Under the pieces are notes generated by a model, which saw nothing but the letters and a program-made list of their open reading frames with translations, did not search any database and was not told the DNA's origin. From G965247775 sp965247775 (GTDB lineage Bacteria; Chloroflexota; Dehalococcoidia; Bin125): a stretch of 64,000 nt of DNA. The first letter of the stretch is position 1, and each line of letters begins with the position of its first letter. Location of the stretch: NCBI GenBank assembly GCA_965247775.1, contig OZ252031.1, positions 1,302,001-1,366,000 of the forward strand, given 5' to 3'. Positions 1 to 6,886 of the stretch are shown here, piece by piece. The position numbers were made by a program, and so were the translations under genes.

Positions 1-111
1 CCCACGTGCGCTCCCTGCTGATCCAGGGCGCTCCAGCAGGCGATGCTCCTTGGGGGTCAACCTACCCTCCCCTCGCAGCCCCCGCGACCATGCCCCCTGC
101 CATAAGTCCGG

Positions 112-219
112 CCCACCCGAACGTCAGTGCTACCCTCGCTGCATGCCCACTCCGGCGCGCTTGACAGCGCGGGGACTAAGAAGCTGCTGCTTTCGCTTGC
201 GCCGCTGGAGCGGGTGTAG
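112..219 (+). pseudogene. Gutted copy of uvrD/pcrA (5' leader fused to last codons)
   Basis: Bases 112-137 are identical to 1448-1473, the promoter and leader of the intact uvrD, including the TACCCT -10 box and a nearby ATG at 143. Bases 178-219 encode KKLLLSLAPLERV and a stop, matching the last codons of UvrD (KKLLLSLAPVELA). The helicase body between the two ends is missing and the ends are out of frame with each other. This looks like a deletion derivative of a second uvrD copy. Confidence 0.6.
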
Positions 220-238
220 GCCCCCACAGTCCTCCCTC

Positions 239-282
239 TTGCGCCGTCCGATCCCGGCCGATATATTGCTTTCAGTGCAATA
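239..282 (+). promoter_or_regulatory. Promoter with overlapping inverted repeat
   Basis: TTGCGC at 239-244 and TATATT at 262-267 are separated by exactly 17 bp. An inverted repeat (TATTGC at 264-269, GCAATA at 277-282) covers the end of the -10 box and the expected start site. The next gene looks like a small winged-helix protein, so the repeat could be its own operator; that is inference. Confidence 0.45.
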
Positions 283-301
283 AACAGGCGTGGAGGCACA
301 G

Positions 302-571
302 ATGCCAGGACAAGTCCAGAACCGCGTTCTCCAGGATGTCGCGCTCCACCCGGCGACCTCGGTGAGGGAACTCCTCGCCCGCAACTCCGATCTCAAGCCG
401 CGCTCGGTCCACGAGGCGATCCGGCGCCTGCGGATGCAGCGCCTATTGCAGGGCACCTGGGATACGACCGGCGACCGTCCGCAGCGACGCTGGGAACTGA
501 TTGGCGGCGGGCGGGATCGTGCTCTGGATCCGCCGGGAGCCCTGCAGCAGCTCGCGGAGGTCTCACCTTGA
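302..571 (+). CDS. Small winged-helix-like protein (hypothetical)
   Basis: This encodes an 89-residue basic protein. Its pattern (VLQDVALHPATSVRELLARN, then SVHEAIRRLRMQRLL, then a short turn ending RRWELI) fits a compact winged-helix fold with a wing hairpin, which suggests DNA binding. ATG 302 is chosen over GTG 290 because GGAGG lies at 292-296, five bases upstream of it. The gene overlaps the next frame by three bases (TTGA), implying translational coupling with the membrane protein that follows. Codon use is less C-biased than in the neighbours, which may mean transfer. I do not recognise a named family. Confidence 0.5.
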   Translation: MPGQVQNRVLQDVALHPATSVRELLARNSDLKPRSVHEAIRRLRMQRLLQGTWDTTGDRPQRRWELIGGGRDRALDPPGALQQLAEVSP

Positions 572-1119
572 TCGAAGGCCTTCTGCTTGCCCTGCTGCTG
601 TTCCCCCTGACCGTTGTCCTGTCGGTGGCAGTGCCCTTCTTGCTCCGGAGCGTGTACGCCCTCGTGAGCGTCTGCTCCCAGCCTATCGGTTCGGCACTGC
701 GGGAGCAGTACGCGGATGCCATCGCTGGTCGGCCGCGAATCGTGCAGTTGTACGAGTCGCTCTACCTCTTCCTCCGGCTCCCGCTCGATCTCGGCTCCGA
801 GTTCATGTCGCACCGCCAGAGTCCGGACCGAGGGCACACTGAACCACGGAGATACCCTTCCGTGTCCAGCGCCATCTCTGCCGGAGCGCGGCGATTCTTC
901 ACATCCGATTTCCGCTTGGACTTGCTCGATGCAACGACAATGTGGGCATGGCTCCCCGCGGGATTCATCCCGGGCATCAGCTGGCTCATGATCAGCATCG
1001 TGGCTGTAACCCTGCTTCGCCGACTGCCCTTCGTCTTGCTCACAGTCATCGTGTCACTCGGGAGGAGGAGCTGCGCACGGAGTTCTGCCTCAGAACAATC
1101 GCCATTGCGCCCTTGCTAG
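568..1119 (+). CDS. Hypothetical membrane protein, probably frameshifted at 3' end
   Basis: The reading frame starts at TTG 568, seven bases after GGAGG (556-560), and overlaps the preceding gene's stop. Residues 1-30 form a hydrophobic helix, and a second hydrophobic stretch lies near residues 125-165. After about position 1055 this frame turns into a basic, low-complexity tail, while another frame continues with a convincing membrane sequence, so a frameshift near 1050-1065 probably splits one gene in two. No family is recognised. With the coupled small winged-helix-like gene upstream it forms a two-gene unit inserted between the gutted and intact uvrD copies. Confidence 0.45.
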   Translation: MIEGLLLALLLFPLTVVLSVAVPFLLRSVYALVSVCSQPIGSALREQYADAIAGRPRIVQLYESLYLFLRLPLDLGSEFMSHRQSPDRGHTEPRRYPSVSSAISAGARRFFTSDFRLDLLDATTMWAWLPAGFIPGISWLMISIVAVTLLRRLPFVLLTVIVSLGRRSCARSSASEQSPLRPC

Positions 1120-1322
1120 TAGTCGGCTTCAGCTCAGCAACCGCCTTCGTGCTCGGCGAATCATGGTGGCAATGGATCGCCGGTGGCGTCTGGTGGCTCG
1201 TTGTCGTTTACCCGAACAGAGTCAACGATTGGGGCTGGCGTACCCTCCGTCACCCGTTCGTCACACGCGGCGTCGCGCGCCTGCTACGCGTTGCTGGGGC
1301 ACAACATGGGGCCGCGAGCTGA
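1053..1322 (+). pseudogene. Displaced 3' part of the preceding membrane-protein gene
   Basis: This frame reads TREEELRTEF, then a hydrophobic helix (TIAIAPLLVVGFSSATAFVL), then a Trp-rich membrane stretch (WWQWIAGGVWWLVVVYP) and a basic end. No standard start codon is well placed; GGAGGAGG at 1061-1068 is present but no ATG or GTG follows at a suitable distance. It is most easily read as the continuation of the frame that begins at 568. Confidence 0.4.
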
Positions 1323-1360
1323 GGAGGCACCAACCGGGTAGCCCCACGTCGAGCGACCCC

Positions 1361-1443
1361 CTCCGACTCCCCCCTCTCCATCCCCGATGGAGAGGGGGGC
1401 GCGCGACCGCACGCCGTCATATCTGAAGTCAGGGGGTGAGGTG
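1361..1443 (+). repeat. Dispersed hairpin repeat, copy 1
   Basis: The core is CCCCCTCTCCATC with its inverted partner GATGGAGAGGGGG, followed by a second module (CGCGACCGCACGCCG, then CTGAAGTCAGGGGGTGAGG). The second module recurs in copies 8 and 9. It ends about 24 bases before the uvrD -10 box. Confidence 0.75.
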
Positions 1444-1466
1444 GGCCCCCACCCGAACGTCAGTGC

Positions 1467-1479
1467 TACCCTCCCCCCA
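1467..1479 (+). promoter_or_regulatory. -10 box placed for a leaderless uvrD transcript
   Basis: TACCCT at 1467-1472 is six bases from ATG 1479, and no ribosome binding site lies between. Transcription from this box would begin at or next to the start codon. The same spacing recurs before other genes in this window. Confidence 0.5.
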
Positions 1480-4100
1480 TGCCCCCGCCGACCCCCCAGC
1501 GCCCCCCCGCCGGCGACCAACCCCCGCCCCCCACCGACGCCGACTTCCCCTCCCCCCTCGACCTCTCCGACCTCAACGACGCCCAAGCCGCCGCCGTCAC
1601 CGCCCCCCCCGGCCCCCTCCTCATCCTCGCCGGCCCTGGCTCCGGCAAGACCCGCGTCCTCGCCCACCGCATCGCCTACCTCGTCCAAGAGCAAGACCTC
1701 CCCCCCTGGCGCATCCTCGCCGTCACCTTCACCAACAAAGCCGCCCGCGAGATGCGTGACCGCATCGAAACGCTCCTCCCCGACAACACCCAGGGCCTCC
1801 TCCTCGGCACCTTCCACGCCCTCTGCGTCCGCATCCTGCGCCGCGACGGCGAAGCCGTCGGCGTCCCCCGCGGCTTCGTCATCTACGACGACGACGACCA
1901 GATCGCCCTCGTCAAGCGCATCCTCCAGGACCTCGCCGTCGACCCCAAAGCCCACCCCCCCCGGCGCCTGCTCAGCGCCATCTCCCGCGCCAAGAACGAA
2001 GGTCTCAGCGTCGACGCCTTCCCAACCCACAGCGGCAACTACTTCCAGGAAATCGTCGCCCGCGCCTTCGCCCCCTACCAGGACGCCCTCCAGCGCAACG
2101 CCGCCCTGGACTTCGACGACCTCCTCGGCCGCACCCTGGACCTCTTCCACACCCAACCGGACATCGCCGCCCGCTACCACGAGCGCATCCAGCACGTCCT
2201 CGTCGACGAATTCCAGGACACCAACGTCGTCCAGTACCGCCTCGCCCGCGCCTGGGCCGCCGGCTCCGGCAACCTCACCGTCGTCGGCGACCCCGACCAG
2301 TCCATCTACTCCTGGCGCGCCGCCGACATCCGCAACATCCTCCACTTCGAACGCGACTTCCCCACCGCCACCACCGTCCGCCTGGAACAGAACTACCGCT
2401 CCACCAAAGCCATCTGCCGCCTCGCCGACGCCGTCATCGCCCAGGCCCCCGAGCGCATCCATAAATCGCTCTGGACCGACAACCCCGAAGGCGACCGGCC
2501 CCTCGTCTACGAGGCCTACACCGAAGTCGACGAAGCCGACTACGTCGCCCGCGAGATCGAAGCCCGCGTCGCCGCCGGCGACTGGCGCCCCGGCGACGTC
2601 GCCGTCTGCTACCGCACCAACGCCCAATCCCGCGTCATCGAAGAAGCCTTCCTCCGCCGCGGCATTCCCTACCGCCTCATCGGCGGTACCCGCTTCTACG
2701 CCCGCCGCGAAATCAAAGACCTCCTCGCCCTCTGCCGCCTCGTCCACAACCCCCACGACGACCTCGCCTTCGAGCGCATGGTCAACGTCCCCGGCCGCGG
2801 CATCGGCCAGAAAACCCGCGCCCTCCTCCTCGACTGGGCCGACCGCAACAACCGCTCCCTGCTGGAAGCCGCGCTCGCCGCCGTCTCCCTCTCCAACTCC
2901 TCCTCTCCATCACCGATGGCGAGGGAGCCGGGGGGTGAGGTCGAAGCCCCCCAGGTCACCGCCCGCGCCCGCACCTCCCTCGCCCAATTCCTCGACATCC
3001 TCCAGCAAGCCCGCGACCTCGCCGCCCCCCCACCCCAGGGCCGCGGCGCCACCGTCGCCCAGCTCATCGACCACCTCCTCCGCCACACCAACTACCAGGA
3101 CTACCTCTTCCGCGAATACGACGACGGCGAAGACCGCTGGAACAACGTCCAGGAACTCCGCACCGTGGCCGGGAACTACGACGAACTCGCTGCTGCCCCC
3201 GGTGGCCTCGCGAACAGCCGCCCCGGCGCCCTCCCAGACGAAGACACTCCCCCCAACGGGAACGCCGCCCTCGCCGCTTTCCTGACGGACATCGCCCTCG
3301 TCGCCGACGTCGACGGCATGGAAGACGGCGCCGCGCCATCGGCCGCCCCCGGCGGCCCAACCAGAAAAGCCGTCACCCTCATCACCCTCCACGCCGCCAA
3401 AGGCCTCGAATTCCCCGCCGTCTTCCTCACCGGCATGGAAGACGGCCTCCTCCCCCACCAACGCTCCTTCGACGACCCCGCCGCCATGGAAGAAGAACGC
3501 CGCCTCTGCTACGTCGGCCTCACCCGCGCCCAACGCTGGCTCTACTGCCTCTACGCCTTCCGCCGCGCCCTCGCCGGCCAGGCCGGCCACAGCCCCCCCT
3601 CCCGCTACCTCAGCGACCTCCCCGACAACGACGTCGACCGCCGCGGCCGCGCCATCGACACCCGCTCCGGCGACGTCCGTCCCGCCCGCAACCGCTGGCT
3701 TAGCTGGGACGACTTCGACACCGCACCCTCGCCCGCCGGCCGCACCCGTCCCGCCCCTCCCTCCGCTTCCGTTCGCCCTGAGCGAGCGGCCCAGGCGCGC
3801 CACCGCACGCCGTCTCGAATGGATCCGGCGAATCCAAGGGAGCGAACGGCACACCCCGGCGCCCACGACGCACCCGCTGCCCCCGGCAGCTTTGATGGAA
3901 TCGACCCCGACCCCGACGCCATCCTCGGCCCCGCCAACGTCCCCGGGGAAGGCGCCCAACTCCGCCACCAAGCCTTCGGCCTCGGCACCGTCCTCGCCGT
4001 CCGCCCCTCCGGCCGCCACGACCACGAACTCACCGTCGACTTCCAGGACGCCGGCATCAAGAAACTCCTCCTCTCCCTCGCGCCCGTAGAGCTGGCGTGA
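1479..4100 (+). CDS. pcrA: ATP-dependent DNA helicase UvrD/PcrA
   Basis: This is a superfamily 1 3'-5' helicase acting in nucleotide-excision and mismatch repair and in clearing replication blocks. Residues 30-60 carry the Q-like and Walker A region (LNDAQAAAVTAPPGPLLILA, then GPGSGKTR). DEFQDTN is motif II, GDPDQSIYSWR motif III, QNYRST motif IV, and VTLITLHAAKGLEFPAVFL motif V; YVGLTRAQ marks motif VI. The last 55 residues form the Tudor-like domain that binds RNA polymerase in PcrA proteins. The length of 873 residues exceeds the usual 720-780 because two intergenic-type repeats are inserted in frame, one near residue 475-490 (2899-2940) and one near 764-790 (3769-3849). Both sit in regions expected to be loops or linkers, so the enzyme may still work. 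Confidence 0.95.
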   Translation: MPPPTPQRPPAGDQPPPPTDADFPSPLDLSDLNDAQAAAVTAPPGPLLILAGPGSGKTRVLAHRIAYLVQEQDLPPWRILAVTFTNKAAREMRDRIETLLPDNTQGLLLGTFHALCVRILRRDGEAVGVPRGFVIYDDDDQIALVKRILQDLAVDPKAHPPRRLLSAISRAKNEGLSVDAFPTHSGNYFQEIVARAFAPYQDALQRNAALDFDDLLGRTLDLFHTQPDIAARYHERIQHVLVDEFQDTNVVQYRLARAWAAGSGNLTVVGDPDQSIYSWRAADIRNILHFERDFPTATTVRLEQNYRSTKAICRLADAVIAQAPERIHKSLWTDNPEGDRPLVYEAYTEVDEADYVAREIEARVAAGDWRPGDVAVCYRTNAQSRVIEEAFLRRGIPYRLIGGTRFYARREIKDLLALCRLVHNPHDDLAFERMVNVPGRGIGQKTRALLLDWADRNNRSLLEAALAAVSLSNSSSPSPMAREPGGEVEAPQVTARARTSLAQFLDILQQARDLAAPPPQGRGATVAQLIDHLLRHTNYQDYLFREYDDGEDRWNNVQELRTVAGNYDELAAAPGGLANSRPGALPDEDTPPNGNAALAAFLTDIALVADVDGMEDGAAPSAAPGGPTRKAVTLITLHAAKGLEFPAVFLTGMEDGLLPHQRSFDDPAAMEEERRLCYVGLTRAQRWLYCLYAFRRALAGQAGHSPPSRYLSDLPDNDVDRRGRAIDTRSGDVRPARNRWLSWDDFDTAPSPAGRTRPAPPSASVRPERAAQARHRTPSRMDPANPRERTAHPGAHDAPAAPGSFDGIDPDPDAILGPANVPGEGAQLRHQAFGLGTVLAVRPSGRHDHELTVDFQDAGIKKLLLSLAPVELA
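2899..2940 (+). repeat. Dispersed hairpin repeat, copy 2, inside uvrD
   Basis: The core CTCTCCATCACCGATGGCGA and the trailing GGGGGGTGAGG of the dispersed repeat are present within the helicase frame, encoding SSPSPMAREPGGEV. The frame stays open. Confidence 0.7.
3769..3849 (+). repeat. 81-bp insert with inverted ends, inside uvrD
   Basis: The segment begins CCGTTCGCCCTGAGCGAGCG and ends GGGAGCGAACGG, so its ends are imperfect inverted repeats. Its length is 27 codons and it adds RPERAAQARHRTPSRMDPAN and flanking residues to the linker before the Tudor-like domain. It shares CGCACGCCG with the dispersed repeats. Confidence 0.6.
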
Positions 4101-4123
4101 TCCTCCACCGCACAACCTCCCTC

Positions 4124-4216
4124 CTCCCCCTCCGGTCCCCCCTCTCCATCGCAACCCCCAGCCGGCGCCACAGCCACCCCCCGCCCGCAAGATGGAGAGG
4201 GGGCGATGGGGTGAGG
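4124..4216 (+). repeat. Dispersed hairpin repeat, copy 3
   Basis: CCCCCCTCTCCATC and AAGATGGAGAGGGGGCGA flank a 42-base spacer (CCAGCCGGCGCCACAGCCAC and surrounding bases) and are followed by TGGGGTGAGG. It ends directly before the -10 box of the DUF559 gene. Confidence 0.75.
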
Positions 4217-4217
4217 C

Positions 4218-4230
4218 TATCCTCCCGCCA
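4218..4230 (+). promoter_or_regulatory. -10 box placed for a leaderless DUF559 transcript
   Basis: TATCCT at 4218-4223 is six bases from ATG 4230, without a Shine-Dalgarno sequence. The same arrangement is preserved in the duplicate at 6066-6078. Confidence 0.45.
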
Positions 4231-4643
4231 TGCGCCCCCGCGACGCCGCGCGCCACCTCCGTCAGACCGCCACCGACGCCGAAGCGCTGCTCCGCGATCG
4301 CCGCCTCGACGGCTACAAGTTCCGCCGTCAGTACCCCGTCGCCAGCTTCGTGGCGGACTTCTGCTGCCCCACCTTCTCCCTCGTCGTCGAAGTTGACGGC
4401 CCCATCCATCGCGCCCGCCACAGCGCCGATCACGCCCGCGACCAAGCCCTCCAGCGCATCGGCTTCCGCGTCCTCCGCCTCACCAACCGCCAGGTCCAAC
4501 AAGACCTACCCGCCGCACTCCAACGAATCCGTGACGCCCTCGCATCCTCCCCCTCCGGTCCCCCCTCTCCATCGCAACCCCCAGCCGGCGCCACAGCCAC
4601 CCCCCGCCCGCAAGATGGAGAGGGGGCGAGGGGGTTGAGGTAA
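4230..4643 (+). CDS. DUF559 (Vsr-like) endonuclease-fold protein, copy 1
   Basis: The 137-residue protein has the DUF559 signature: RQTATDAEALLRDRRLDGYK, FRRQYPV, FVADFCCPTFSLVVEVDG and GFRVLRLTNRQV. DUF559 proteins share the PD-(D/E)xK-like fold of Vsr mismatch endonucleases. Here D and E in VADF and VEVDG are the likely metal ligands. Biological role in this family is poorly known. The domain ends near residue 105; the remaining 30 residues (SSPSGPPSPSQPPAGATATP and following) are encoded by copy 4 of the dispersed hairpin repeat, so the C-terminus is repeat-derived. The start is supported by the leaderless promoter. An essentially identical gene lies at 6078-6485. Confidence 0.85.
   Translation: MRPRDAARHLRQTATDAEALLRDRRLDGYKFRRQYPVASFVADFCCPTFSLVVEVDGPIHRARHSADHARDQALQRIGFRVLRLTNRQVQQDLPAALQRIRDALASSPSGPPSPSQPPAGATATPRPQDGEGARGLR
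4547..4640 (+). repeat. Dispersed hairpin repeat, copy 4
   Basis: This has the same long-spacer form as copy 3 and lies across the 3' end and stop of the first DUF559 gene, finishing GAGGGGGTTGAGG. Confidence 0.75.
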
Positions 4644-4683
4644 GAAACTCCTCCTCTCGCTGGCGCCCCTGGAGCGGGTGTAG
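4642..4683 (+). repeat. Remnant of uvrD 3' end
   Basis: Fourteen codons read KKLLLSLAPLERV then TAG, equivalent to the last codons of uvrD at 4059-4100. The remnant follows directly on repeat copy 4. Confidence 0.7.
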
Positions 4684-4727
4684 GCTGCTGCGGTCCGCCT
4701 GGCGCTCACTACTCCGCGCCTACACCC
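4676..4727. terminator. Perfect 10-bp inverted repeat
   Basis: GGGTGTAGGC at 4676-4685 pairs with GCCTACACCC at 4718-4727. It lies just after the toxin gene on the minus strand and may end that transcript, although no U-run is seen. It could also be an end of the inserted segment. Confidence 0.4.
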
Positions 4728-4739
4728 TGTCGTCGTCTG

Positions 4740-5114
4740 CTACAGGTATTGCCGGAAGCGCGGCATGCTGTCGAGCATGAAGATGAACGGCCGAGGCGTC
4801 TCGGCAAAACGCTGCACCATCTCATCGAGTGTCGGGACCACTATCTTGAGCGCGACCCAAGGGGTCGGAACCTGCCTCTGGGCGAGAATGAAGCAGCCTG
4901 TGCCGTTCTCATTGATCGCCTGACGTTCGCGAGGGCGGGTCCTGATCCGCTTGTCGCGCGTCACGACCACCCAGTCTTGCCGACCCGCCTCCGCCAGCCA
5001 GTGCTCGTCGGGGGTGTCGTGAGCAAACCGCGGCTCCAGCCATTCCACGTCGTCACGGACGAGAGCGAGCGCGTCCGCCACACTGCGTGGGATCGAGCGA
5101 TCGATGAGGATCAT
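4740..5114 (-). CDS. DUF5615 PIN-like toxin
   Basis: The 124-residue protein starts MILIDRSIPRSVADALALVR and has DTPDEHWLAEAGRQDWVVVT then RDKRI. This matches the DUF5615 PIN-like fold: an N-terminal Asp in a beta strand, a second acidic site (DTPDE) and a D in TRDK. PIN-like toxins are RNases. It overlaps the upstream gene by four bases (ATGA), the usual antitoxin-toxin layout. Target and activity are inferred from family and pairing. The pair sits between two 647-bp direct repeats. Confidence 0.75.
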   Translation of the reverse strand: MILIDRSIPRSVADALALVRDDVEWLEPRFAHDTPDEHWLAEAGRQDWVVVTRDKRIRTRPRERQAINENGTGCFILAQRQVPTPWVALKIVVPTLDEMVQRFAETPRPFIFMLDSMPRFRQYL

Positions 5115-5791
5115 GACAGGGTGCGTGAGGCCTCAAATTGGATCGCGTGCTCAACGTCCTCGAGCGTGATGTTGAAGTCGTCAGCGATGCGCTGCTGCGG
5201 CACGAAGCCCTGCACTTGTTCGTAGATGATCTCGGTCCGCACCCCGCTTCCAGCGACAACCGGGAGCCCGAACCCGTACTCGGGGTCGACAATAACGTGA
5301 CGGTGCTGCCCAATCGGCCACCACCTGCGTACAAACTCGCCCTCGTACGCGACCGTCTTGAGGAAGGGGTCGAGGACCTCGGTCCAGGCCCGCTCGCCCT
5401 TCCGCCTACCGATCCCGAGTTCGATGAGTTCGCCCTCGCTCTGCACGAAGAAATCACGGCCATCGCTCTTGAACCGCTCGGTCACTAACGGTCGTTGCAG
5501 GTTGAGCAGCGCCTGACAGGACTCGACAGCTGCACGAATCGCGCGGAGAGACCAGCCAATCTCCTTCAGGCGGCCGATCACGGCGACCTCGATGAGATCG
5601 AAGAACGATACACCCGGCTCACCCGGCTGCATGACCCCCTTCGTGACAGGCGCGGCGCTGACACGCGCGCCGTTCGACAGGTACGAGTAGCCGCGGGCCC
5701 AACGCTTTGAGGTGCCACGAGTGACGCCGGCGATCCGATCAGCCTCGGCGTAGCTGTACATCGGGCGGGCGAAACGCTCAGCCGCATCCAT
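5111..5791 (-). CDS. MerR-like HTH plus DUF433 antitoxin
   Basis: The 226-residue protein begins with a MerR-type helix-turn-helix (YSYAEADRIAGVTRGTSKRW). A middle region follows (SFFDLIEVAVIGRLKEIGWS), and it ends with a DUF433 domain (GSGVRTEIIYEQVQGFVPQQ then RIADDFNITLEDVEHAIQFE). DUF433 proteins are commonly encoded beside DUF5615 or other PIN-like toxins and are regarded as antitoxins. The long two-domain form suggests it also represses its own promoter. TACCCT (minus strand, 5820-5815) lies upstream as a possible -10. The segment between the -10 and any -35 crosses the left edge of direct repeat B, so the present promoter was formed or altered by the rearrangement. Confidence 0.75.
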   Translation of the reverse strand: MDAAERFARPMYSYAEADRIAGVTRGTSKRWARGYSYLSNGARVSAAPVTKGVMQPGEPGVSFFDLIEVAVIGRLKEIGWSLRAIRAAVESCQALLNLQRPLVTERFKSDGRDFFVQSEGELIELGIGRRKGERAWTEVLDPFLKTVAYEGEFVRRWWPIGQHRHVIVDPEYGFGLPVVAGSGVRTEIIYEQVQGFVPQQRIADDFNITLEDVEHAIQFEASRTLS

Positions 5792-5837
5792 TGGGTCGCC
5801 CTCACGTATCGGTCAGGGTATCACTCCGTCCCCTACT

Positions 5838-5948
5838 GTCCTCGCCGTCCGCCCCTCCGGCCGCCACGACCACGAACTCACCGTCGACTTCCAGGACGCC
5901 GGCATCAAGAAACTCCTCCTCTCCCTCGCGCCCGTAGAGCTGGCGTGA
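5838..5948 (+). pseudogene. Orphan 3' fragment of uvrD
   Basis: The frame encodes the last 36 residues of UvrD (VLAVRPSGRHDHELTVDFQD onward to SLAPVELA) and its stop, with no helicase upstream. It came with direct repeat B. Confidence 0.85.
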
Positions 5949-5971
5949 TCCTCCACCGCACAACCTCCCTC

Positions 5972-6064
5972 CTCCCCCGCCGGTCCCCCCTCTCCATCGC
6001 AACCCCCAGCCGGCGCCACAGCCACCCCCCGCCCGCAAGATGGAGAGGGGGCGATGGGGTGAGG
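5972..6064 (+). repeat. Dispersed hairpin repeat, copy 5
   Basis: This is the duplicate of copy 3, carried in direct repeat B. Confidence 0.75.
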
Positions 6065-6077
6065 CTATCCTCCCGCC

Positions 6078-6485
6078 ATGCGCCCCCGCGACGCCGCGCG
6101 CCACCTCCGTCAGACCGCCACCGACGCCGAAGCGCTGCTCCGCGATCGCCGCCTCGACGGCTACAAGTTCCGCCGTCAGTACCCCGTCGCCAGCTTCGTG
6201 GCGGACTTCTGCTGCCCCACCTTCTCCCTCGTCGTCGAAGTTGACGGCCCCATCCATCGCGCCCGCCACAGCGCCGATCACGCCCGCGACCAAGCCCTCC
6301 AGCGCATCGGCTTCCGCGTCCTCCGCCTCACCAACCGCCAGGTCCAACAAGACCTACCCGCCGCACTCCAACGAATCCGTGACGCCCTCGCATCCTCCCC
6401 CTCCGGTCCCCCCTCTCCATCGCAACCCCCAGCCGGCGCCACAGCCACCCCCCGCCCGCAAGATGGAGAGGGGGCGAGGGGGTGA
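6078..6485 (+). CDS. DUF559 (Vsr-like) endonuclease-fold protein, copy 2
   Basis: The 135-residue product equals the copy at 4230 over its whole conserved domain. It ends two residues earlier because one T is missing near 6483. The -10 box TATCCT at 6066-6071 keeps the six-base distance to ATG, so this copy has its own leaderless promoter and is probably expressed. Two adjacent identical copies are unlikely to have diverged in function. Confidence 0.8.
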   Translation: MRPRDAARHLRQTATDAEALLRDRRLDGYKFRRQYPVASFVADFCCPTFSLVVEVDGPIHRARHSADHARDQALQRIGFRVLRLTNRQVQQDLPAALQRIRDALASSPSGPPSPSQPPAGATATPRPQDGEGARG

Positions 6486-6487
6486 GG
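6395..6487 (+). repeat. Dispersed hairpin repeat, copy 6
   Basis: This is the duplicate of copy 4. It encodes the C-terminal tail of the second DUF559 protein. Confidence 0.75.
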
Positions 6488-6490
6488 TAA

Positions 6491-6532
6491 AAAAAACTCC
6501 TCCTCTCGTTGGCGCCGCTGGAGCGGGGATAG
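6491..6532 (+). repeat. Remnant of uvrD 3' end
   Basis: Fourteen codons read KKLLLSLAPLERG then TAG. Like the remnant at 4642 it follows directly on a hairpin repeat, and it differs from that remnant at several bases, so it is older than the 647-bp duplication or diverged since. Confidence 0.65.
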
Positions 6533-6562
6533 GGGGGCGAGTCTTCACCCAACGGGTCCGTG

Positions 6563-6591
6563 TTGCAGGGGGCCGACGCGCGGGGTACTCT
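6563..6591 (+). promoter_or_regulatory. Promoter of the 6642 gene
   Basis: TTGCAG at 6563-6568 and TACTCT at 6586-6591 are exactly 17 bp apart. The expected start site is about 45 bases before the gene. Confidence 0.5.
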
Positions 6592-6641
6592 GATCTGAAT
6601 AGGGACATAAGCGAAAGAGCCTTTCCCAGGGGAAGAATGTC

Positions 6642-6869
6642 GTGGCAGAGAGGAACTTCCGGAAGTACAAGCTTGTGGATGCGGACGGGACGATCGTCCG
6701 CAAGGGCATCACGAAGCGTCTGCTCGAAGTGCGTGAGGCGGAGCTTCTCCGCGAAGAAAACAAGCCGAACGCGCACATTCGCCAAGTTGGTCACGCGGTG
6801 GCAGAAGACAGCGCGCGCGCATGGGAGAAGAAGCAGAAGAAGGGAACTCCCCCCGGAGGCCGCCGCTGA
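6642..6869 (+). CDS. Small basic protein of unknown function
   Basis: The 75-residue product begins AERNFRKYKLVDADGTIVRK and continues GITKRLLEVREAELLREENK with a Lys-rich end. It looks like a beta hairpin followed by a charged helix. GTG 6642 is preceded by AGGGGAAG at a workable distance and a good promoter lies upstream. Base use (many A-ending codons) differs from the neighbouring genes, which suggests transfer. No family is recognised. Confidence 0.5.
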   Translation: MAERNFRKYKLVDADGTIVRKGITKRLLEVREAELLREENKPNAHIRQVGHAVAEDSARAWEKKQKKGTPPGGRR

Positions 6870-6886
6870 TCGGTGGATAGACCCTC

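Larger units (their letters stand above)
3990..4636 (+). repeat. 647-bp direct repeat, copy A
   Basis: This covers the last 37 codons of uvrD and the whole DUF559 gene up to its stop region. It matches 5838-6484 with a constant offset of 1848; the one difference I noticed is a T/G change near 4135/5983. Such identity suggests a recent duplication. Confidence 0.9.
5838..6484 (+). repeat. 647-bp direct repeat, copy B
   Basis: This is a near-identical duplicate of 3990-4636. It starts inside the uvrD reading frame at GTCCTCGCCGTCCGCCCC and ends near the DUF559 stop, where a one-base difference (GGGGTGAGG versus GGGGTTGAGG) moves the stop codon. Confidence 0.9.

Noticed and set aside
1284..2756. 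490-residue minus-strand frame rich in Gly, Val and Glu
   Set aside because: It is the antisense shadow of uvrD. Its composition follows from C-ending codons on the other strand and it has no motif.
1387..3285. 632-residue plus-strand frame rich in Pro, Ser and Thr
   Set aside because: This is an out-of-frame shadow of uvrD; the helicase frame contains all the conserved motifs.
2910..4502. 530-residue minus-strand frame
   Set aside because: It is antisense to uvrD and DUF559, of low complexity, and without a ribosome binding site.
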